From CAG-533 sp963645165 (GTDB lineage: Bacteria; Bacillota_I; Bacilli_A; RF39; UBA660): a stretch of DNA of 19,478 bases. A program made the translations under genes and the position numbers. Shown here one piece after another: positions 1 through 6,958 of the stretch. Under the pieces are notes generated by a model. The model ran no database searches. It saw nothing but the letters and a program-made list of their open reading frames with translations, and was not told the origin of the DNA. Position 1 is the stretch's first letter, and each line of letters opens with the position of its first letter. The stretch spans positions 1-19,478 of the forward strand of contig CAVIQT010000062.1 in assembly GCA_963645165.1 (NCBI GenBank). The letters are read 5' to 3'.

Positions 1-908
1 CAGTAGCAACTGAAAAAGTACTTGCTGCAACATCTGATGATTATGGCACATCTTATTACTTTAGAGGTGCCGTAACTAATAACTATGTCCAGTTTGCAAA
101 CAAGTGTTGGAGGATTGTTAGAATAACTGGAAATGGCGCCATAAAACTAGTACTACATAATGATAATATAAATAAAGTATCAAATCCATGTAATGCATCA
201 AATAATGATACAAATGCTGCATTTGCTAGATATGATGGCACATCTTATACAAGTGCATTTAATCCTGCAAAAGAAAAAAACGCATATGTAGGTTTCATGT
301 ATGGAACTCCAGGCTCTAGTTCTTACTCGGAAGAACACGCTAATAAAGTAGAAAGTACAATACTTACTAACTTAAAAATATGGTATAACACTTACATAAA
401 AAGTTATGCTGATAAACTTTTTGATACTATTTGGTGTGGAGATAAGAGTACTGCTAATTCAGGATATAGTAATAATAGTTCAAATTATGGAGCACTTGCT
501 AGAACTACGCCAACCTTAATTTGCCCAGCAGATAAGTTGGGTGGCACATTATGTAAATATACTGCAACTGATGTATTAAACGGAAATGGTGCATTAAATG
601 GCTATAAAGTGGGGTTATTATCCGCCGATGAAATAATTTTTGCAGGTGGCGTTAAGAATACAGCTAATAGTACTTTTTACTTATATGAAAATGCAAGTGG
701 CTCAAATTGGTGGTCGTTATCGCCAGCAACAAATTATGATTATGCATATCAAAATGGATTTGGTAACTATTGTGTTAGTAACTCTGGTAGTTTAGTAAAT
801 AGCTGGGTGATTAATACATTTGGCATTAGACCATCTATATCACTTATCCCAACAATTACTATATCATCTGGTACAGGTGTATCTAGTGATCCGTTTGTTA
901 TTGATTAA
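1..908 (+). CDS. Secreted DUF6273-like surface protein, C-terminal part (start outside window)
   Basis: The frame is open from base 3 to the TAA at 906-908, so about 301 residues of the C-terminal part are visible and the start lies upstream of the window. Near the left edge is a motif of the type YYFRGAVTNNYVQFA followed by CWRIVRI. This is typical of large exported proteins of gut Bacillota. The C-terminal half has the WWSLSPA and FGIRPSISL signatures that resemble DUF6273, a C-type-lectin-like or FGE-like fold. The sequence is rich in Asn, Ser, Thr, Tyr and Gly, as expected for an extracellular domain. No LPXTG motif or terminal membrane segment is seen, so anchoring, if any, would be at the unseen N terminus. 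The gene is followed by an intrinsic terminator at 1002-1030. Function is unknown; a surface or adhesin-like role is inference. Confidence 0.6.
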   Translation, partial: VATEKVLAATSDDYGTSYYFRGAVTNNYVQFANKCWRIVRITGNGAIKLVLHNDNINKVSNPCNASNNDTNAAFARYDGTSYTSAFNPAKEKNAYVGFMYGTPGSSSYSEEHANKVESTILTNLKIWYNTYIKSYADKLFDTIWCGDKSTANSGYSNNSSNYGALARTTPTLICPADKLGGTLCKYTATDVLNGNGALNGYKVGLLSADEIIFAGGVKNTANSTFYLYENASGSNWWSLSPATNYDYAYQNGFGNYCVSNSGSLVNSWVINTFGIRPSISLIPTITISSGTGVSSDPFVID

Positions 909-1001
909 TATTTAAAATTTCAAATCTTTAAAAAGCATTATGAAAAATAAACGTATTTTAAAAATCTGCAAAAAACTTACAAATTTAATAAAAAAATAAT
1001 A

Positions 1002-1041
1002 AGGTTTTATCAAAGAAATGAATAAAACCTCTTTATTTTAT
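1002..1041 (+). terminator. Intrinsic terminator after the DUF6273-like gene
   Basis: AGGTTTTAT (1002-1010) pairs perfectly with ATAAAACCT (1022-1030) around an 11-nt loop, followed by a T-rich tail (ctttattttat). It separates the partial surface gene from the toxin-antitoxin-like locus. The 909-1001 interval before it is AT-rich with no other feature seen. Confidence 0.7.
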
Positions 1042-1060
1042 AGGAAATATATTGTATAAG
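1032..1060 (+). promoter_or_regulatory. Candidate promoter for the small hydrophobic peptide mRNA
   Basis: TTTATT (1032-1037), a 17-nt spacer and TATAAG (1055-1060) form a plausible but weak sigma-A-type promoter. A start near 1067 would place the ATGGGAA segment, which pairs with the 3' end, at the extreme 5' end of the transcript, as in many type I toxin mRNAs. The -35 box overlaps the T tail of the preceding terminator. Confidence 0.4.
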
Positions 1061-1067
1061 TAATGTC

Positions 1068-1331
1068 ATGGGAAACCTTACTATTTCTGGATGGGTACTT
1101 GCCTCTAGCTATTTTTAATAGAAAGGGGCTGATATATATGAGCAAGAAAAACTTTTGCTTTTTTCTTTTTTATATCTATTTATTTATATCAAGCACAACT
1201 ATTTTAATATTAGTATTGGTACTAGTATTTAAGTAGTTACTTTATATAAAAAAGTACCTAATCTTTAAAGATTGGGTACCAAACCAATTAATTTGGCAAG
1301 TACTCAAACTGGATAGTTTAAGGCTTCCCAT
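1068..1331 (+). ncRNA. Structured toxin mRNA with paired 5' and 3' ends
   Basis: Two sets of long-range arms enclose the peptide gene. GTACTTGCC (1095-1103) pairs perfectly with GGCAAGTAC (1295-1303). ATGGGAA-CCTTA-CTAT (1068-1084) pairs, with small bulges, with ATAG-TAAGG-TTCCCAT (1313-1331). The 3' arm is followed by a T-rich stretch (ttttatttta) that could end the transcript. Such end-to-end pairing is typical of type I toxin mRNAs of the Hok/Fst kind. A transposable inverted-repeat element is the alternative, but no target duplication is visible. Confidence 0.5.
1138..1236 (+). CDS. 32-residue hydrophobic peptide, candidate type I toxin
   Basis: A 32-codon frame begins with a short basic head (MSKKNF) and continues as an almost wholly hydrophobic stretch (ILILVLVLVF) that could span a membrane once, ending in Lys. 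Size and composition resemble membrane-acting type I toxins such as the Fst/Ldr or TxpA groups, but the sequence is not one I can assign to a named family. A strong Shine-Dalgarno AAAGGGG lies at about 1122-1128. It can fold against GCCTCT (1101-1106), which would hide it, and such 5' sequestration is common in toxin mRNAs. The 5' segments at 1068-1084 and 1095-1103 pair with the 3' segments at 1313-1331 and 1295-1303, giving a closed mRNA. An antisense RNA appears to overlap the 3' end. The toxin role is inference. Confidence 0.55.
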   Translation: MSKKNFCFFLFYIYLFISSTTILILVLVLVFK

Positions 1332-1359
1332 TTTATTTTATGCAAATTTCTTTGCTTAC
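1248..1359 (-). ncRNA. Candidate antisense antitoxin RNA with its own terminator
   Basis: On the minus strand the hairpin GTACC...GGTAC (1254-1279; 26 nt, one wobble, AATCTTTAAAGATT core) is followed directly by six T residues (plus-strand A6 at 1248-1253). That makes a good intrinsic terminator only in this direction. Upstream on the minus strand, TTGATT (plus 1390-1395) and TAAAAT (plus 1366-1371) are 18 nt apart and form a plausible promoter; TTGCTT/TATACA with a 16-nt gap is an alternative. The predicted RNA is about 110 nt and complementary to the 3' end of the toxin mRNA, as in the convergent TxpA/RatA and BsrG/SR4 pairs. Existence of the RNA is inferred. Confidence 0.5.
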
Positions 1360-1391
1360 ATGTATATTTTAACACTGTAATAAGCAAAAAA

Positions 1392-1436
1392 TCAAGTTAA
1401 AATGATAGAAATATAGAGAACGAAGCATTAACTTGA
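1392..1436. repeat. Inverted repeat overlapping the -35 box of the glycine-rich gene
   Basis: TCAAGTTAA (1392-1400) and TTAACTTGA (1428-1436) are perfect 9-bp inverted arms 27 nt apart. The right arm shares TTGA with the -35 hexamer, so a protein bound there would occlude the promoter. The spacer is short for an invertible switch. An operator or an RNA hairpin is more likely. Confidence 0.5.
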
Positions 1437-1461
1437 CATGGGGGGGGGTAATTAGTACAAT
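1433..1461 (+). promoter_or_regulatory. Promoter with a G9 run in the spacer (candidate phase-variable promoter)
   Basis: TTGACA (1433-1438) and TACAAT (1456-1461) are separated by exactly 17 nt, the optimal spacing. Nine of those bases are an uninterrupted G run (1440-1448). This is striking in such AT-rich DNA. Gain or loss of a G by slipped-strand mispairing would change the spacing to 16 or 18 and alter promoter strength. The next coding region, 27 nt downstream, is the glycine-rich membrane protein. Confidence 0.75.
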
Positions 1462-1487
1462 TGAATAGAAAATAAAGGTGATTTTCT

Positions 1488-3170
1488 ATGTCATATACTA
1501 ATATAATTAATAAAATAAAGGGGAATAAAAGAGTTTTTTATTTATCATTTTTTATGATATTAATTCTTCTTTCTTTAATTTTAAATATAACATTTAGTTT
1601 GATGATACAGAATAATAATCTAAATGGTACGAATATAACTATAGGTGATATGAATTATATTTTCGCTGTAAATAGTGAGTTTGAAGAATTAAAAAGTAAT
1701 ATATATAATGACCGTATTATAAGGTTAAAAGCAAAGACTACTCAAAGATATTATGTTTCTATAACGGCTCAAAATAAATATTCTTCAAAGTATGAGTTAA
1801 ATTATAAGGTATGTTCTAGTTATGATAAAACTAATAATACTTGTACATATGCTGATAGTCTTCCTTCTGGGGTTAAAATAGCGTATTCTTATGATTCACC
1901 TAATCCAGTTAAGGGCGAAATTGATGCTACAGGGACTAAGATAATAACTATTTATACAAATAATAATACTTCTAATGATGTATATTTAGAACTTACTATG
2001 AATGCTGGTTATATTCATAATGAATTAAAAAATTTAGGCGATGGTTATAATTTAATAGAAAGTGAGTTTAGAAATCCAGATAGTGCTCAAGTAGAAATTC
2101 AAACGATAATAGCTTACTCTGATGGGGAAGAAGTTGTAAGTTATGACTTTCCTTCAGATGGGAATTTTGTATTAAAATTAACTTGTTATGATAAAAATGG
2201 TGATGAGTCTGATGTAACAACTGCTGATGGTTATTGGACTGGTACTAGATGGGAAGTAAATGTTTCAAAAGCTATTGGTAATACTGTTTGCAAAGCAATA
2301 TTTAATGAAACAGATTCACCAATTCCTGCTTTTCAATATTTGGTAAATGGTGAAGATAAATCTAGAGATGAAGCATATGTAAAAATAACAGATGAAGGTG
2401 ATGGGAACTGGTTTATAAAATTCTTACAAGGTGGAACGTTTAAAATGATTGATCCAGATACATATAACTTAGATATATTCTTAGTTGGTGGCGGCGGTGC
2501 CGGAGCATGGAATTATGGTTTTGCTTCTGGTGGCGGTGGTGGTGGTTATGTAAATAGTTTTACATACACAGCTTCTAAAGACACCGAATATGCAGCAGTT
2601 ATTGGTGCTGGTGGAAAATCAGTAGCTGGCAGCGTTGGTGGTACTGGAGGAACCACTTCAATATTTGGGACATCAGCAGCCGGTGGTAAAGGCGGCGGTT
2701 ACGATAATGGTTGTGATTACGGTCATGGTAGTGGTGGCGCTGGTGGCTCCGGAGGTGGAACCGGTGGATGGAATTATGGCAACTGGGGAATGAATGGTGG
2801 TACAAATGGTGGCGACGGTGGTCAATCTGCTGGTGATAGCTGTAAAGGTATAGCTGGCAAAGGTGCTGGAGTTTCCACAATCCCATGGGGAAACGAAACA
2901 AAATATGGAAGATATGCAGGAGGTGGCGGCGGCGGCGCATCGGCAAACGTTTATGGTTCTGTTCAAGCAGGAAAAGGCGGTGCTGGTGGCGGCGGGAATG
3001 GTGGCATGTCGGATGTTAGTACTTCTACAGCTGGTGGTTATAGTGCTAGTTCTGGAACTGCCAATACTGGCGGCGGCGGCGGTGGTGCAGGTTATGGTGG
3101 CACTAAATGGAAATACTCCGGTGGTGATGGCGGCTCAGGCATTATAATTATTCGTAACCATCAAAGTTAG
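1488..3170 (+). CDS. Membrane-anchored glycine-rich surface protein
   Basis: The 560-residue protein starts at ATG 1488 behind AAAGGTGAT. A basic N terminus precedes one hydrophobic segment at about residues 15-38, consistent with an uncleaved signal anchor and an outside C-terminal domain. Residues 45-330 are a mixed ectodomain with paired cysteines, resembling repeated modules of gut Bacillota surface proteins. From about residue 331 (FLVGGGGAGAW) to the end the chain is extremely glycine-rich, with long GGGG runs alternating with Tyr, Asn, Ala and Ser. It finishes in GSGIIII. This pattern resembles the Gly_rich domain known from ALK/LTK receptor ectodomains and from bacterial surface proteins, which packs polyglycine helices. 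Codons in this part are GGT/GGC, giving a locally GC-rich stretch. No sortase signal is present. Expression may be phase-variable through the G9 promoter. The ligand and function are unknown. Confidence 0.65.
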   Translation: MSYTNIINKIKGNKRVFYLSFFMILILLSLILNITFSLMIQNNNLNGTNITIGDMNYIFAVNSEFEELKSNIYNDRIIRLKAKTTQRYYVSITAQNKYSSKYELNYKVCSSYDKTNNTCTYADSLPSGVKIAYSYDSPNPVKGEIDATGTKIITIYTNNNTSNDVYLELTMNAGYIHNELKNLGDGYNLIESEFRNPDSAQVEIQTIIAYSDGEEVVSYDFPSDGNFVLKLTCYDKNGDESDVTTADGYWTGTRWEVNVSKAIGNTVCKAIFNETDSPIPAFQYLVNGEDKSRDEAYVKITDEGDGNWFIKFLQGGTFKMIDPDTYNLDIFLVGGGGAGAWNYGFASGGGGGGYVNSFTYTASKDTEYAAVIGAGGKSVAGSVGGTGGTTSIFGTSAAGGKGGGYDNGCDYGHGSGGAGGSGGGTGGWNYGNWGMNGGTNGGDGGQSAGDSCKGIAGKGAGVSTIPWGNETKYGRYAGGGGGGASANVYGSVQAGKGGAGGGGNGGMSDVSTSTAGGYSASSGTANTGGGGGGAGYGGTKWKYSGGDGGSGIIIIRNHQS

Positions 3171-3179
3171 ACCTTAAAA

Positions 3180-3213
3180 TTTAAGCAAGATTTAAGCAAG
3201 ATAAATTGCTTAA
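3180..3213. repeat. Tandem 11-mer and hairpin after the glycine-rich gene
   Basis: TTTAAGCAAGA occurs twice in tandem (3180-3190, 3191-3201). The second copy's TTAAGCAA (3192-3199) pairs with TTGCTTAA (3206-3213) in a tight hairpin followed by a weakly T-rich stretch. It may act as a terminator. The right arm overlaps a promoter -35 box (TTGCTT 3206-3211, TATAAT 3228-3233, 16-nt gap) for the following broken gene. Confidence 0.5.
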
Positions 3214-3254
3214 GACAATTTTTACGGTATAATAAACATATAAGGTGATTTACT

Positions 3255-4250
3255 ATGGTTAATTATAATCCACTATTTACAATTACTAATACGATGCTTG
3301 ATTATATCTCTTCTATAATGGAAAAAATCAGCAAAATTGATAACTACATTTATTTGAAAAAAAATATCTAATTTAAAAAGAAATAATAAGATTAAATTTA
3401 TCCACTCATCTCTAGCAATTGAAGCAAATTCATTATCTTTATCTGAAGTTAAAGATGTAATTGCTGGCAAATATGTTTTAGGGCCACAAAAAGAAATTCA
3501 AGAAGTATTAAATGCCTATAAAGCATATGAGATGATTAAAGAAGTTAATATATTCATTAAAAGACTTAAAAATGGTTCATGGCATTATGACTGAAAAAAC
3601 CATCGAATTATCTGGGGAATTTAGAACTGGTGGTGAAGGAGTTTTTGATAGTAAAGGCGCTGCATTCATGTTTGCCCACCTGCAAAACAAGTAGAACCTT
3701 TAATGACTCAATTGTTTGACTGGATTAAAAATAATAAAGATACTATCCATCCCTTAATAAAGTCATCAGTATTTCATTATGAATTTGTATTTATTCATCC
3801 CTTTGCAGATGGTTATGGAAGAATGGCTAGATTATGACAAAATATATTATTAACAAATTGGAAAGAATTGTTTGAATATTTACCAATTGAAACAAGAATA
3901 AAAGAATATCAAAGTGAATATTATGCTGCTATTTCTCATTGTCATGAAGTGGCCAGTTCCAATGAATTTATTGAGTTTATGTTAAAAATGATAGATGAAG
4001 TCCTTTTAAGTTTAGTTGAAAATGCTAAAGAAGCTTTAACGGAAAAAACACTTAATATTAATAGGTTACTAAATGTAATGAAATTAAATGTACCTATGAG
4101 TGCCTATGAAATAATGGAAAAATTAGAAATAAAATCAAAAGAAACATTAAGATCAAAATATTTAGATCCCGCGATTTAAGAAGGATTAATTCTTTTAACA
4201 ATTCCAGATAAACCAACTAGCAAAAATCAAATGTATTATAAGGTAAGATG
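3255..4250 (+). pseudogene. Decayed Fic-family protein gene
   Basis: Translation across three frames recovers a Fic-domain protein (Fic enzymes usually AMPylate target proteins). It begins at ATG 3255 behind AAGGTGATT. Recognisable pieces are the inhibitory-type motif SSLAIEAN near 3410-3430, the HGIMT segment near 3575, and the Fic motif HPFADGYGRMARL at 3796-3834. A winged-helix-like tail follows (GLILLTIPDKP near 4190). Damage includes TAA at 3369 with a frameshift just after it, frameshifts near 3575 and 3675, TGA at 3835-3837 where the subfamily has Trp in RLWQ, and TAA at 4177-4179. The Asn of the catalytic GNGR is Tyr. The longest surviving open piece, 3868-4179, is a C-terminal remnant and not a separate gene. 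Multiple lesions argue for an old pseudogene rather than sequencing error. Confidence 0.85.
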
Positions 4251-4260
4251 ATTAGGCCTC

Positions 4261-4290
4261 TTGATTTACTATAAAAAAATGTGTTAAAAT
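4261..4290 (+). promoter_or_regulatory. Promoter of the serS T-box transcript
   Basis: TTGATT (4261-4266) and TAAAAT (4285-4290) are separated by 18 nt, directly ahead of the T-box leader. Confidence 0.5.
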
Positions 4291-4294
4291 AAAC

Positions 4295-4485
4295 AAAGAA
4301 AGCGAATATATAGGACAATAATTAAGAATGTTTTATAGAAAGTTAGTGGTTGATGGAAACTAATAAACTACTTAATTTATCTACCTATTAGTGGTGTTAA
4401 TCGCACCCGGCCTAGCCGTTATTGTAATAAAGTAGTTTAAGGATGGTACCGCATTTATATGCTCCTTTGGTATCATCTTTTTATT
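4295..4485 (+). promoter_or_regulatory. T-box leader controlling serS, probable Ser specifier TCT
   Basis: The leader has the stem I apical pattern GTTAGTGGTTGATGGAAAC (about 4341-4360) and the T-box core GGATGGTACCGC (4441-4452), which base-pairs with the tRNA acceptor end. The terminator stem forms from GATGGTACC (4442-4450) and GGTATCATC (4469-4477), followed by TTTTTATTTT. A TCT triplet at 4380-4382 on the 3' side of stem I is the likely serine specifier. Its distance from the apical stem is close to that of the GAC specifier in the aspartate leader of this window. Uncharged tRNA-Ser would favour antitermination. Confidence 0.85.
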
Positions 4486-4526
4486 TTATTTAAAGGCTAA
4501 TCTATTATTAAGAAAGGATGATAAAA

Positions 4527-5810
4527 ATGATAGATATTAAGTTAATTAGAGAAAATAAAGAATTAGTAAAGGAAAATATTAAAAAGAAGTTTCAAGATGA
4601 GAAATTAACTTTAGTTGATGAAGTATTTGAACTTGATAAAGAGGTAAGAGAAGCAAAATTAAAGGGAGATAATTTAAGAAGTGAGAAAAATAATCTTTCT
4701 AAAAGTATTGGTATGCTTATGAAAGATGGAAAAAAAGATGATGTTGAAAAGATAAAACAAAAAATTGCTGATATGGATGCTCAGATAAAAATTTTAGAAA
4801 TATCTGAAGAAAAGAAGAATGCTTTAATTAAAGAAAAAATGATGATTATACCTAATATCATTGATGTTTCTGTTCCAATAGGTAAAGATGATAGTGAAAA
4901 TGTAGAAGTTGAAAAGTTTGGTGAGCCTTTAGTGCCTTCTTATGAAATACCTTATCATGCAGATATAATTATGAATTTAAATGGTATGGATAAAGAATCT
5001 GCTGGTAGAACTAGTGGTGAGGGTTTTTATTATTTAATTGGGGATATTGCTCGTTTACATGAGGCGATGATCGCATACGCTAGAGATTTTATGATATCTA
5101 AAGGTTTTACTTATGTTATTCCTCCATTTATGATTCATGCTAATGTGGTTACAGGTGTTATGTCTTTTCCAGAAATGGATGCGATGATGTATAAAATTGA
5201 GGGTGAAGATTTATACCTTATTGGGACATCTGAACACTCTATGATTGGTAGATTTAAAGATCAAATGATTAAAAAAGAGGAATTACCAATTAAGATGACA
5301 TCTTATTCTCCATGTTTTAGAAAAGAAGGTGGCTCTCACGGCCTAGAAGAAAGGGGTTTATACCGCGTTCATCAATTTGAAAAGGAAGAAATGATTGTTC
5401 TTTGTGAGCCAGAAGATTCTATGAAGTATTATGAAGAAATGTGGAAGTATACAGTTGAAGTGTTTAGAAACTGGGATGTTCCGGTAAGAGAGTTAGAATG
5501 CTGCTCTGGTGATTTAGCAGATTTGAAAGTTAAATCATGTGATATTGAAGCGTGGAGTCCAAGACAAAAGAAGTACTTTGAAGTAGGTTCTTGTTCAAAT
5601 TTAGGAGATGCTCAAGCTAGAAGATTAGGTATAAGAGTAAAAGGTGATAATGGTAATTATTTCTTACATACTTTAAATAATACAGTTGTGGCATCACCTC
5701 GTGGTTTAATTGCCGTATTAGAAAATAATTATAATGAAGATGGAAGTATTACTATTCCAGAAGTTTTAAGACCATATATGGGTGGAATTGATAAAATTCA
5801 GCCAAAGTAG
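4527..5810 (+). CDS. serS: Serine-tRNA ligase
   Basis: Cytoplasmic class II aminoacyl-tRNA synthetase that charges tRNA-Ser with serine using ATP. The 427-residue length from ATG 4527 is normal for SerRS. The N-terminal charged heptad-like region (about residues 30-100) is the long coiled-coil arm that grips the tRNA variable arm. Motif 2 reads CFRKEGG near residues 263-269 and is followed by RGLYRVHQFEKEEM. Motif 3 lies in the C-terminal VASPRGLIAVLENN segment near residue 390. ATG 4527 was chosen because AAAGGA (4513-4518) stands 8 nt upstream; an in-frame ATG at 4518 overlaps that ribosome site and is less likely. The gene is controlled by the T-box just upstream. It ends with TAG. Confidence 0.97.
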   Translation: MIDIKLIRENKELVKENIKKKFQDEKLTLVDEVFELDKEVREAKLKGDNLRSEKNNLSKSIGMLMKDGKKDDVEKIKQKIADMDAQIKILEISEEKKNALIKEKMMIIPNIIDVSVPIGKDDSENVEVEKFGEPLVPSYEIPYHADIIMNLNGMDKESAGRTSGEGFYYLIGDIARLHEAMIAYARDFMISKGFTYVIPPFMIHANVVTGVMSFPEMDAMMYKIEGEDLYLIGTSEHSMIGRFKDQMIKKEELPIKMTSYSPCFRKEGGSHGLEERGLYRVHQFEKEEMIVLCEPEDSMKYYEEMWKYTVEVFRNWDVPVRELECCSGDLADLKVKSCDIEAWSPRQKKYFEVGSCSNLGDAQARRLGIRVKGDNGNYFLHTLNNTVVASPRGLIAVLENNYNEDGSITIPEVLRPYMGGIDKIQPK

Positions 5811-5830
5811 TTAAAACTTATAAATAAAAA

Positions 5831-5909
5831 ATCTCAAGGTATAACCCCTTAAAAAGACTATTTAGCGAAACTAAAAAGGATTTTTCTTTAGGGCTATTAG
5901 AAATGAGAT
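5831..5909. other. Imperfect 79-nt inverted structure between serS and the next gene
   Basis: ATCTCA (5831-5836) pairs with TGAGAT (5904-5909), and inside it TAACCC (5842-5847) nearly pairs with GGGCTA (5891-5896). The interior has further AAAAAG/CTTTTT-like complementarity. There is no T run, so it is not a simple terminator. It could be an RNA structure or a remnant of a small mobile element. Confidence 0.25.
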
Positions 5910-5944
5910 AGTGCGTTTTAATAAATAGAAAGTAGGAAAAGTTT

Positions 5945-6601
5945 ATGAAAAAGAAAAATATTATAATATTAATTGGAGTATTACTAGTGGGAGTGTTATT
6001 AGTAGTATTTATTTTAAATAATTTAAAGAAAAATAATAGTACTAAAAATAATGATGATGTAACTAATAACGGGGTAAGTATAAAATATATTGAAAATAAA
6101 CTTAATGAAGATGAAGATTTTTGTGATGAGGATGGAAATACTTATTATATTACTTTTGAGGGTTATGTTAATGGGAAAAGGGTAGAGTTTAATGATAATT
6201 ATATACTTGCTTGTGAGAAAACTAAAAATGAGGTAAATACTGATAATTTAGTTACGGTAAGTAAAATTAATAGTGATAAAGAGTATTATATTTTGAATAT
6301 TATTGATGTAGGTTTTAATTCTGGTAATACTACACGAGCTGTGGTAGTAAATGATAAGGGAAGTGTATTATTTATACCAGAAATAGATACAAATAAAATT
6401 ACTTTAAGTAAAGATATATATTATAAATATCCTTTTAATGATAATAATTATTTAATTAAAGATGATAAATTATGTTATATAGAAAGTGATCATTGTACTT
6501 ATACTAATATTGTTATTGTTGATTTTAAAAATGATAAGGTTACTAAAGAAATTATAAAATTAACTTCAAGTGATTATACAAGCGCTGGTGAGTGGTGTTA
6601 A
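5945..6601 (+). CDS. Hypothetical membrane-anchored extracytoplasmic protein
   Basis: I do not recognise this 218-residue protein. Residues 1-5 are basic (MKKKN) and residues 6-26 form a strongly hydrophobic segment. That fits a signal anchor or uncleaved signal with the rest outside the membrane. No lipobox Cys is present. The remaining chain is rich in Asn, Asp and Lys, begins with a low-complexity linker (about 27-42), and then looks like a beta-rich domain with five cysteines (in EDFCDED, LACEK, KLCYIESDHC and the terminal EWC), which could form disulfides. It is preceded by a possible AGGA ribosome site about 9 nt before the ATG and followed by a strong terminator at 6623-6647. It may be transcribed alone. 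Confidence 0.6.
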   Translation: MKKKNIIILIGVLLVGVLLVVFILNNLKKNNSTKNNDDVTNNGVSIKYIENKLNEDEDFCDEDGNTYYITFEGYVNGKRVEFNDNYILACEKTKNEVNTDNLVTVSKINSDKEYYILNIIDVGFNSGNTTRAVVVNDKGSVLFIPEIDTNKITLSKDIYYKYPFNDNNYLIKDDKLCYIESDHCTYTNIVIVDFKNDKVTKEIIKLTSSDYTSAGEWC

Positions 6602-6622
6602 ATAAGTTATCATTATAATTTG

Positions 6623-6647
6623 AAGATGATATATTTCATCTTTTTTT
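6623..6647 (+). terminator. Intrinsic terminator
   Basis: AAGATGA (6623-6629) pairs perfectly with TCATCTT (6636-6642), with a 6-nt loop and a run of T residues (6641-6647). It closes the gene at 5945-6601. Confidence 0.85.
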
Positions 6648-6670
6648 CATATATTATTTTAGGTGATGTT

Positions 6671-6907
6671 ATGGATGATAAAATTTTTGATAAGGTAAAA
6701 AAGAAAACTAATATTGATAAAGATACGATTGTTTCTTTGGCGCAGATGGTTAATGATAATGGTTTAAAAGATGAAAAGACACTTCGTACAGTTATTAGAA
6801 AATTAAGTAATATGACAGGTAAAAATGTATCAGGCGAGTTAGAAAATAAAATAATAGATGCGATAAAGGATGATAAAGTTCCTAAGAATATAGATAATAT
6901 GTTTTAA
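6671..6907 (+). CDS. SpoVIF-like sporulation protein (stage VI sporulation protein F family)
   Basis: From ATG 6671, with AGGTGAT directly upstream (6661-6667), the product is 78 residues, close to the family length. The pattern FDKVKKKTNID, then DEKTLRTVIRKLSNMTGKNV, then IIDAIKDDKVP and a terminal NMF matches what I recall of SpoVIF, a small soluble mother-cell protein needed for late coat assembly and spore resistance in Bacillus subtilis. An upstream in-frame extension exists but would run through the terminator hairpin, so the later start is preferred. The assignment rests on remembered family consensus and not a search. If right, the organism is or was a spore former, which bears on how the broken SpoVD-like gene downstream is read. 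Confidence 0.7.
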   Translation: MDDKIFDKVKKKTNIDKDTIVSLAQMVNDNGLKDEKTLRTVIRKLSNMTGKNVSGELENKIIDAIKDDKVPKNIDNMF

Positions 6908-6958
6908 TATACAAATGATTTATATATGTGTATAATATTTTTAAAGTGAGTGAATTAT

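Noticed and set aside
1068..1331. Inverted-repeat element (MITE) around the 32-residue peptide
   Set aside because: No target-site duplication is visible, and the promoter, sequestered ribosome site and one-sided terminator fit a toxin-antitoxin locus better.
1392..1436. Invertible promoter switch
   Set aside because: The arms are only 9 bp and 27 nt apart, too close for known DNA invertases. No invertase gene lies nearby.
2599..3147. Open frames on both strands over the glycine-rich coding region
   Set aside because: They are shadows caused by the GGT/GGC repeat composition. They have no ribosome site, low-complexity products and full overlap with a clear gene.
3273..3470. Minus-strand 65-codon frame
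   Set aside because: It lies over the Fic pseudogene, whose sense-strand homology explains the sequence.
3835..3837. TGA read as Trp (changed genetic code)
   Set aside because: All intact genes use TGG for Trp and contain no internal TGA. The gene holding this TGA has several other lesions.
6648..6656. CATATATTA as a sporulation-type (CATAnnnTA) -10 box for the SpoVIF-like gene
   Set aside because: It lies so close to the ribosome site that a transcript start would fall in the Shine-Dalgarno sequence, and no convincing -35 box is present.
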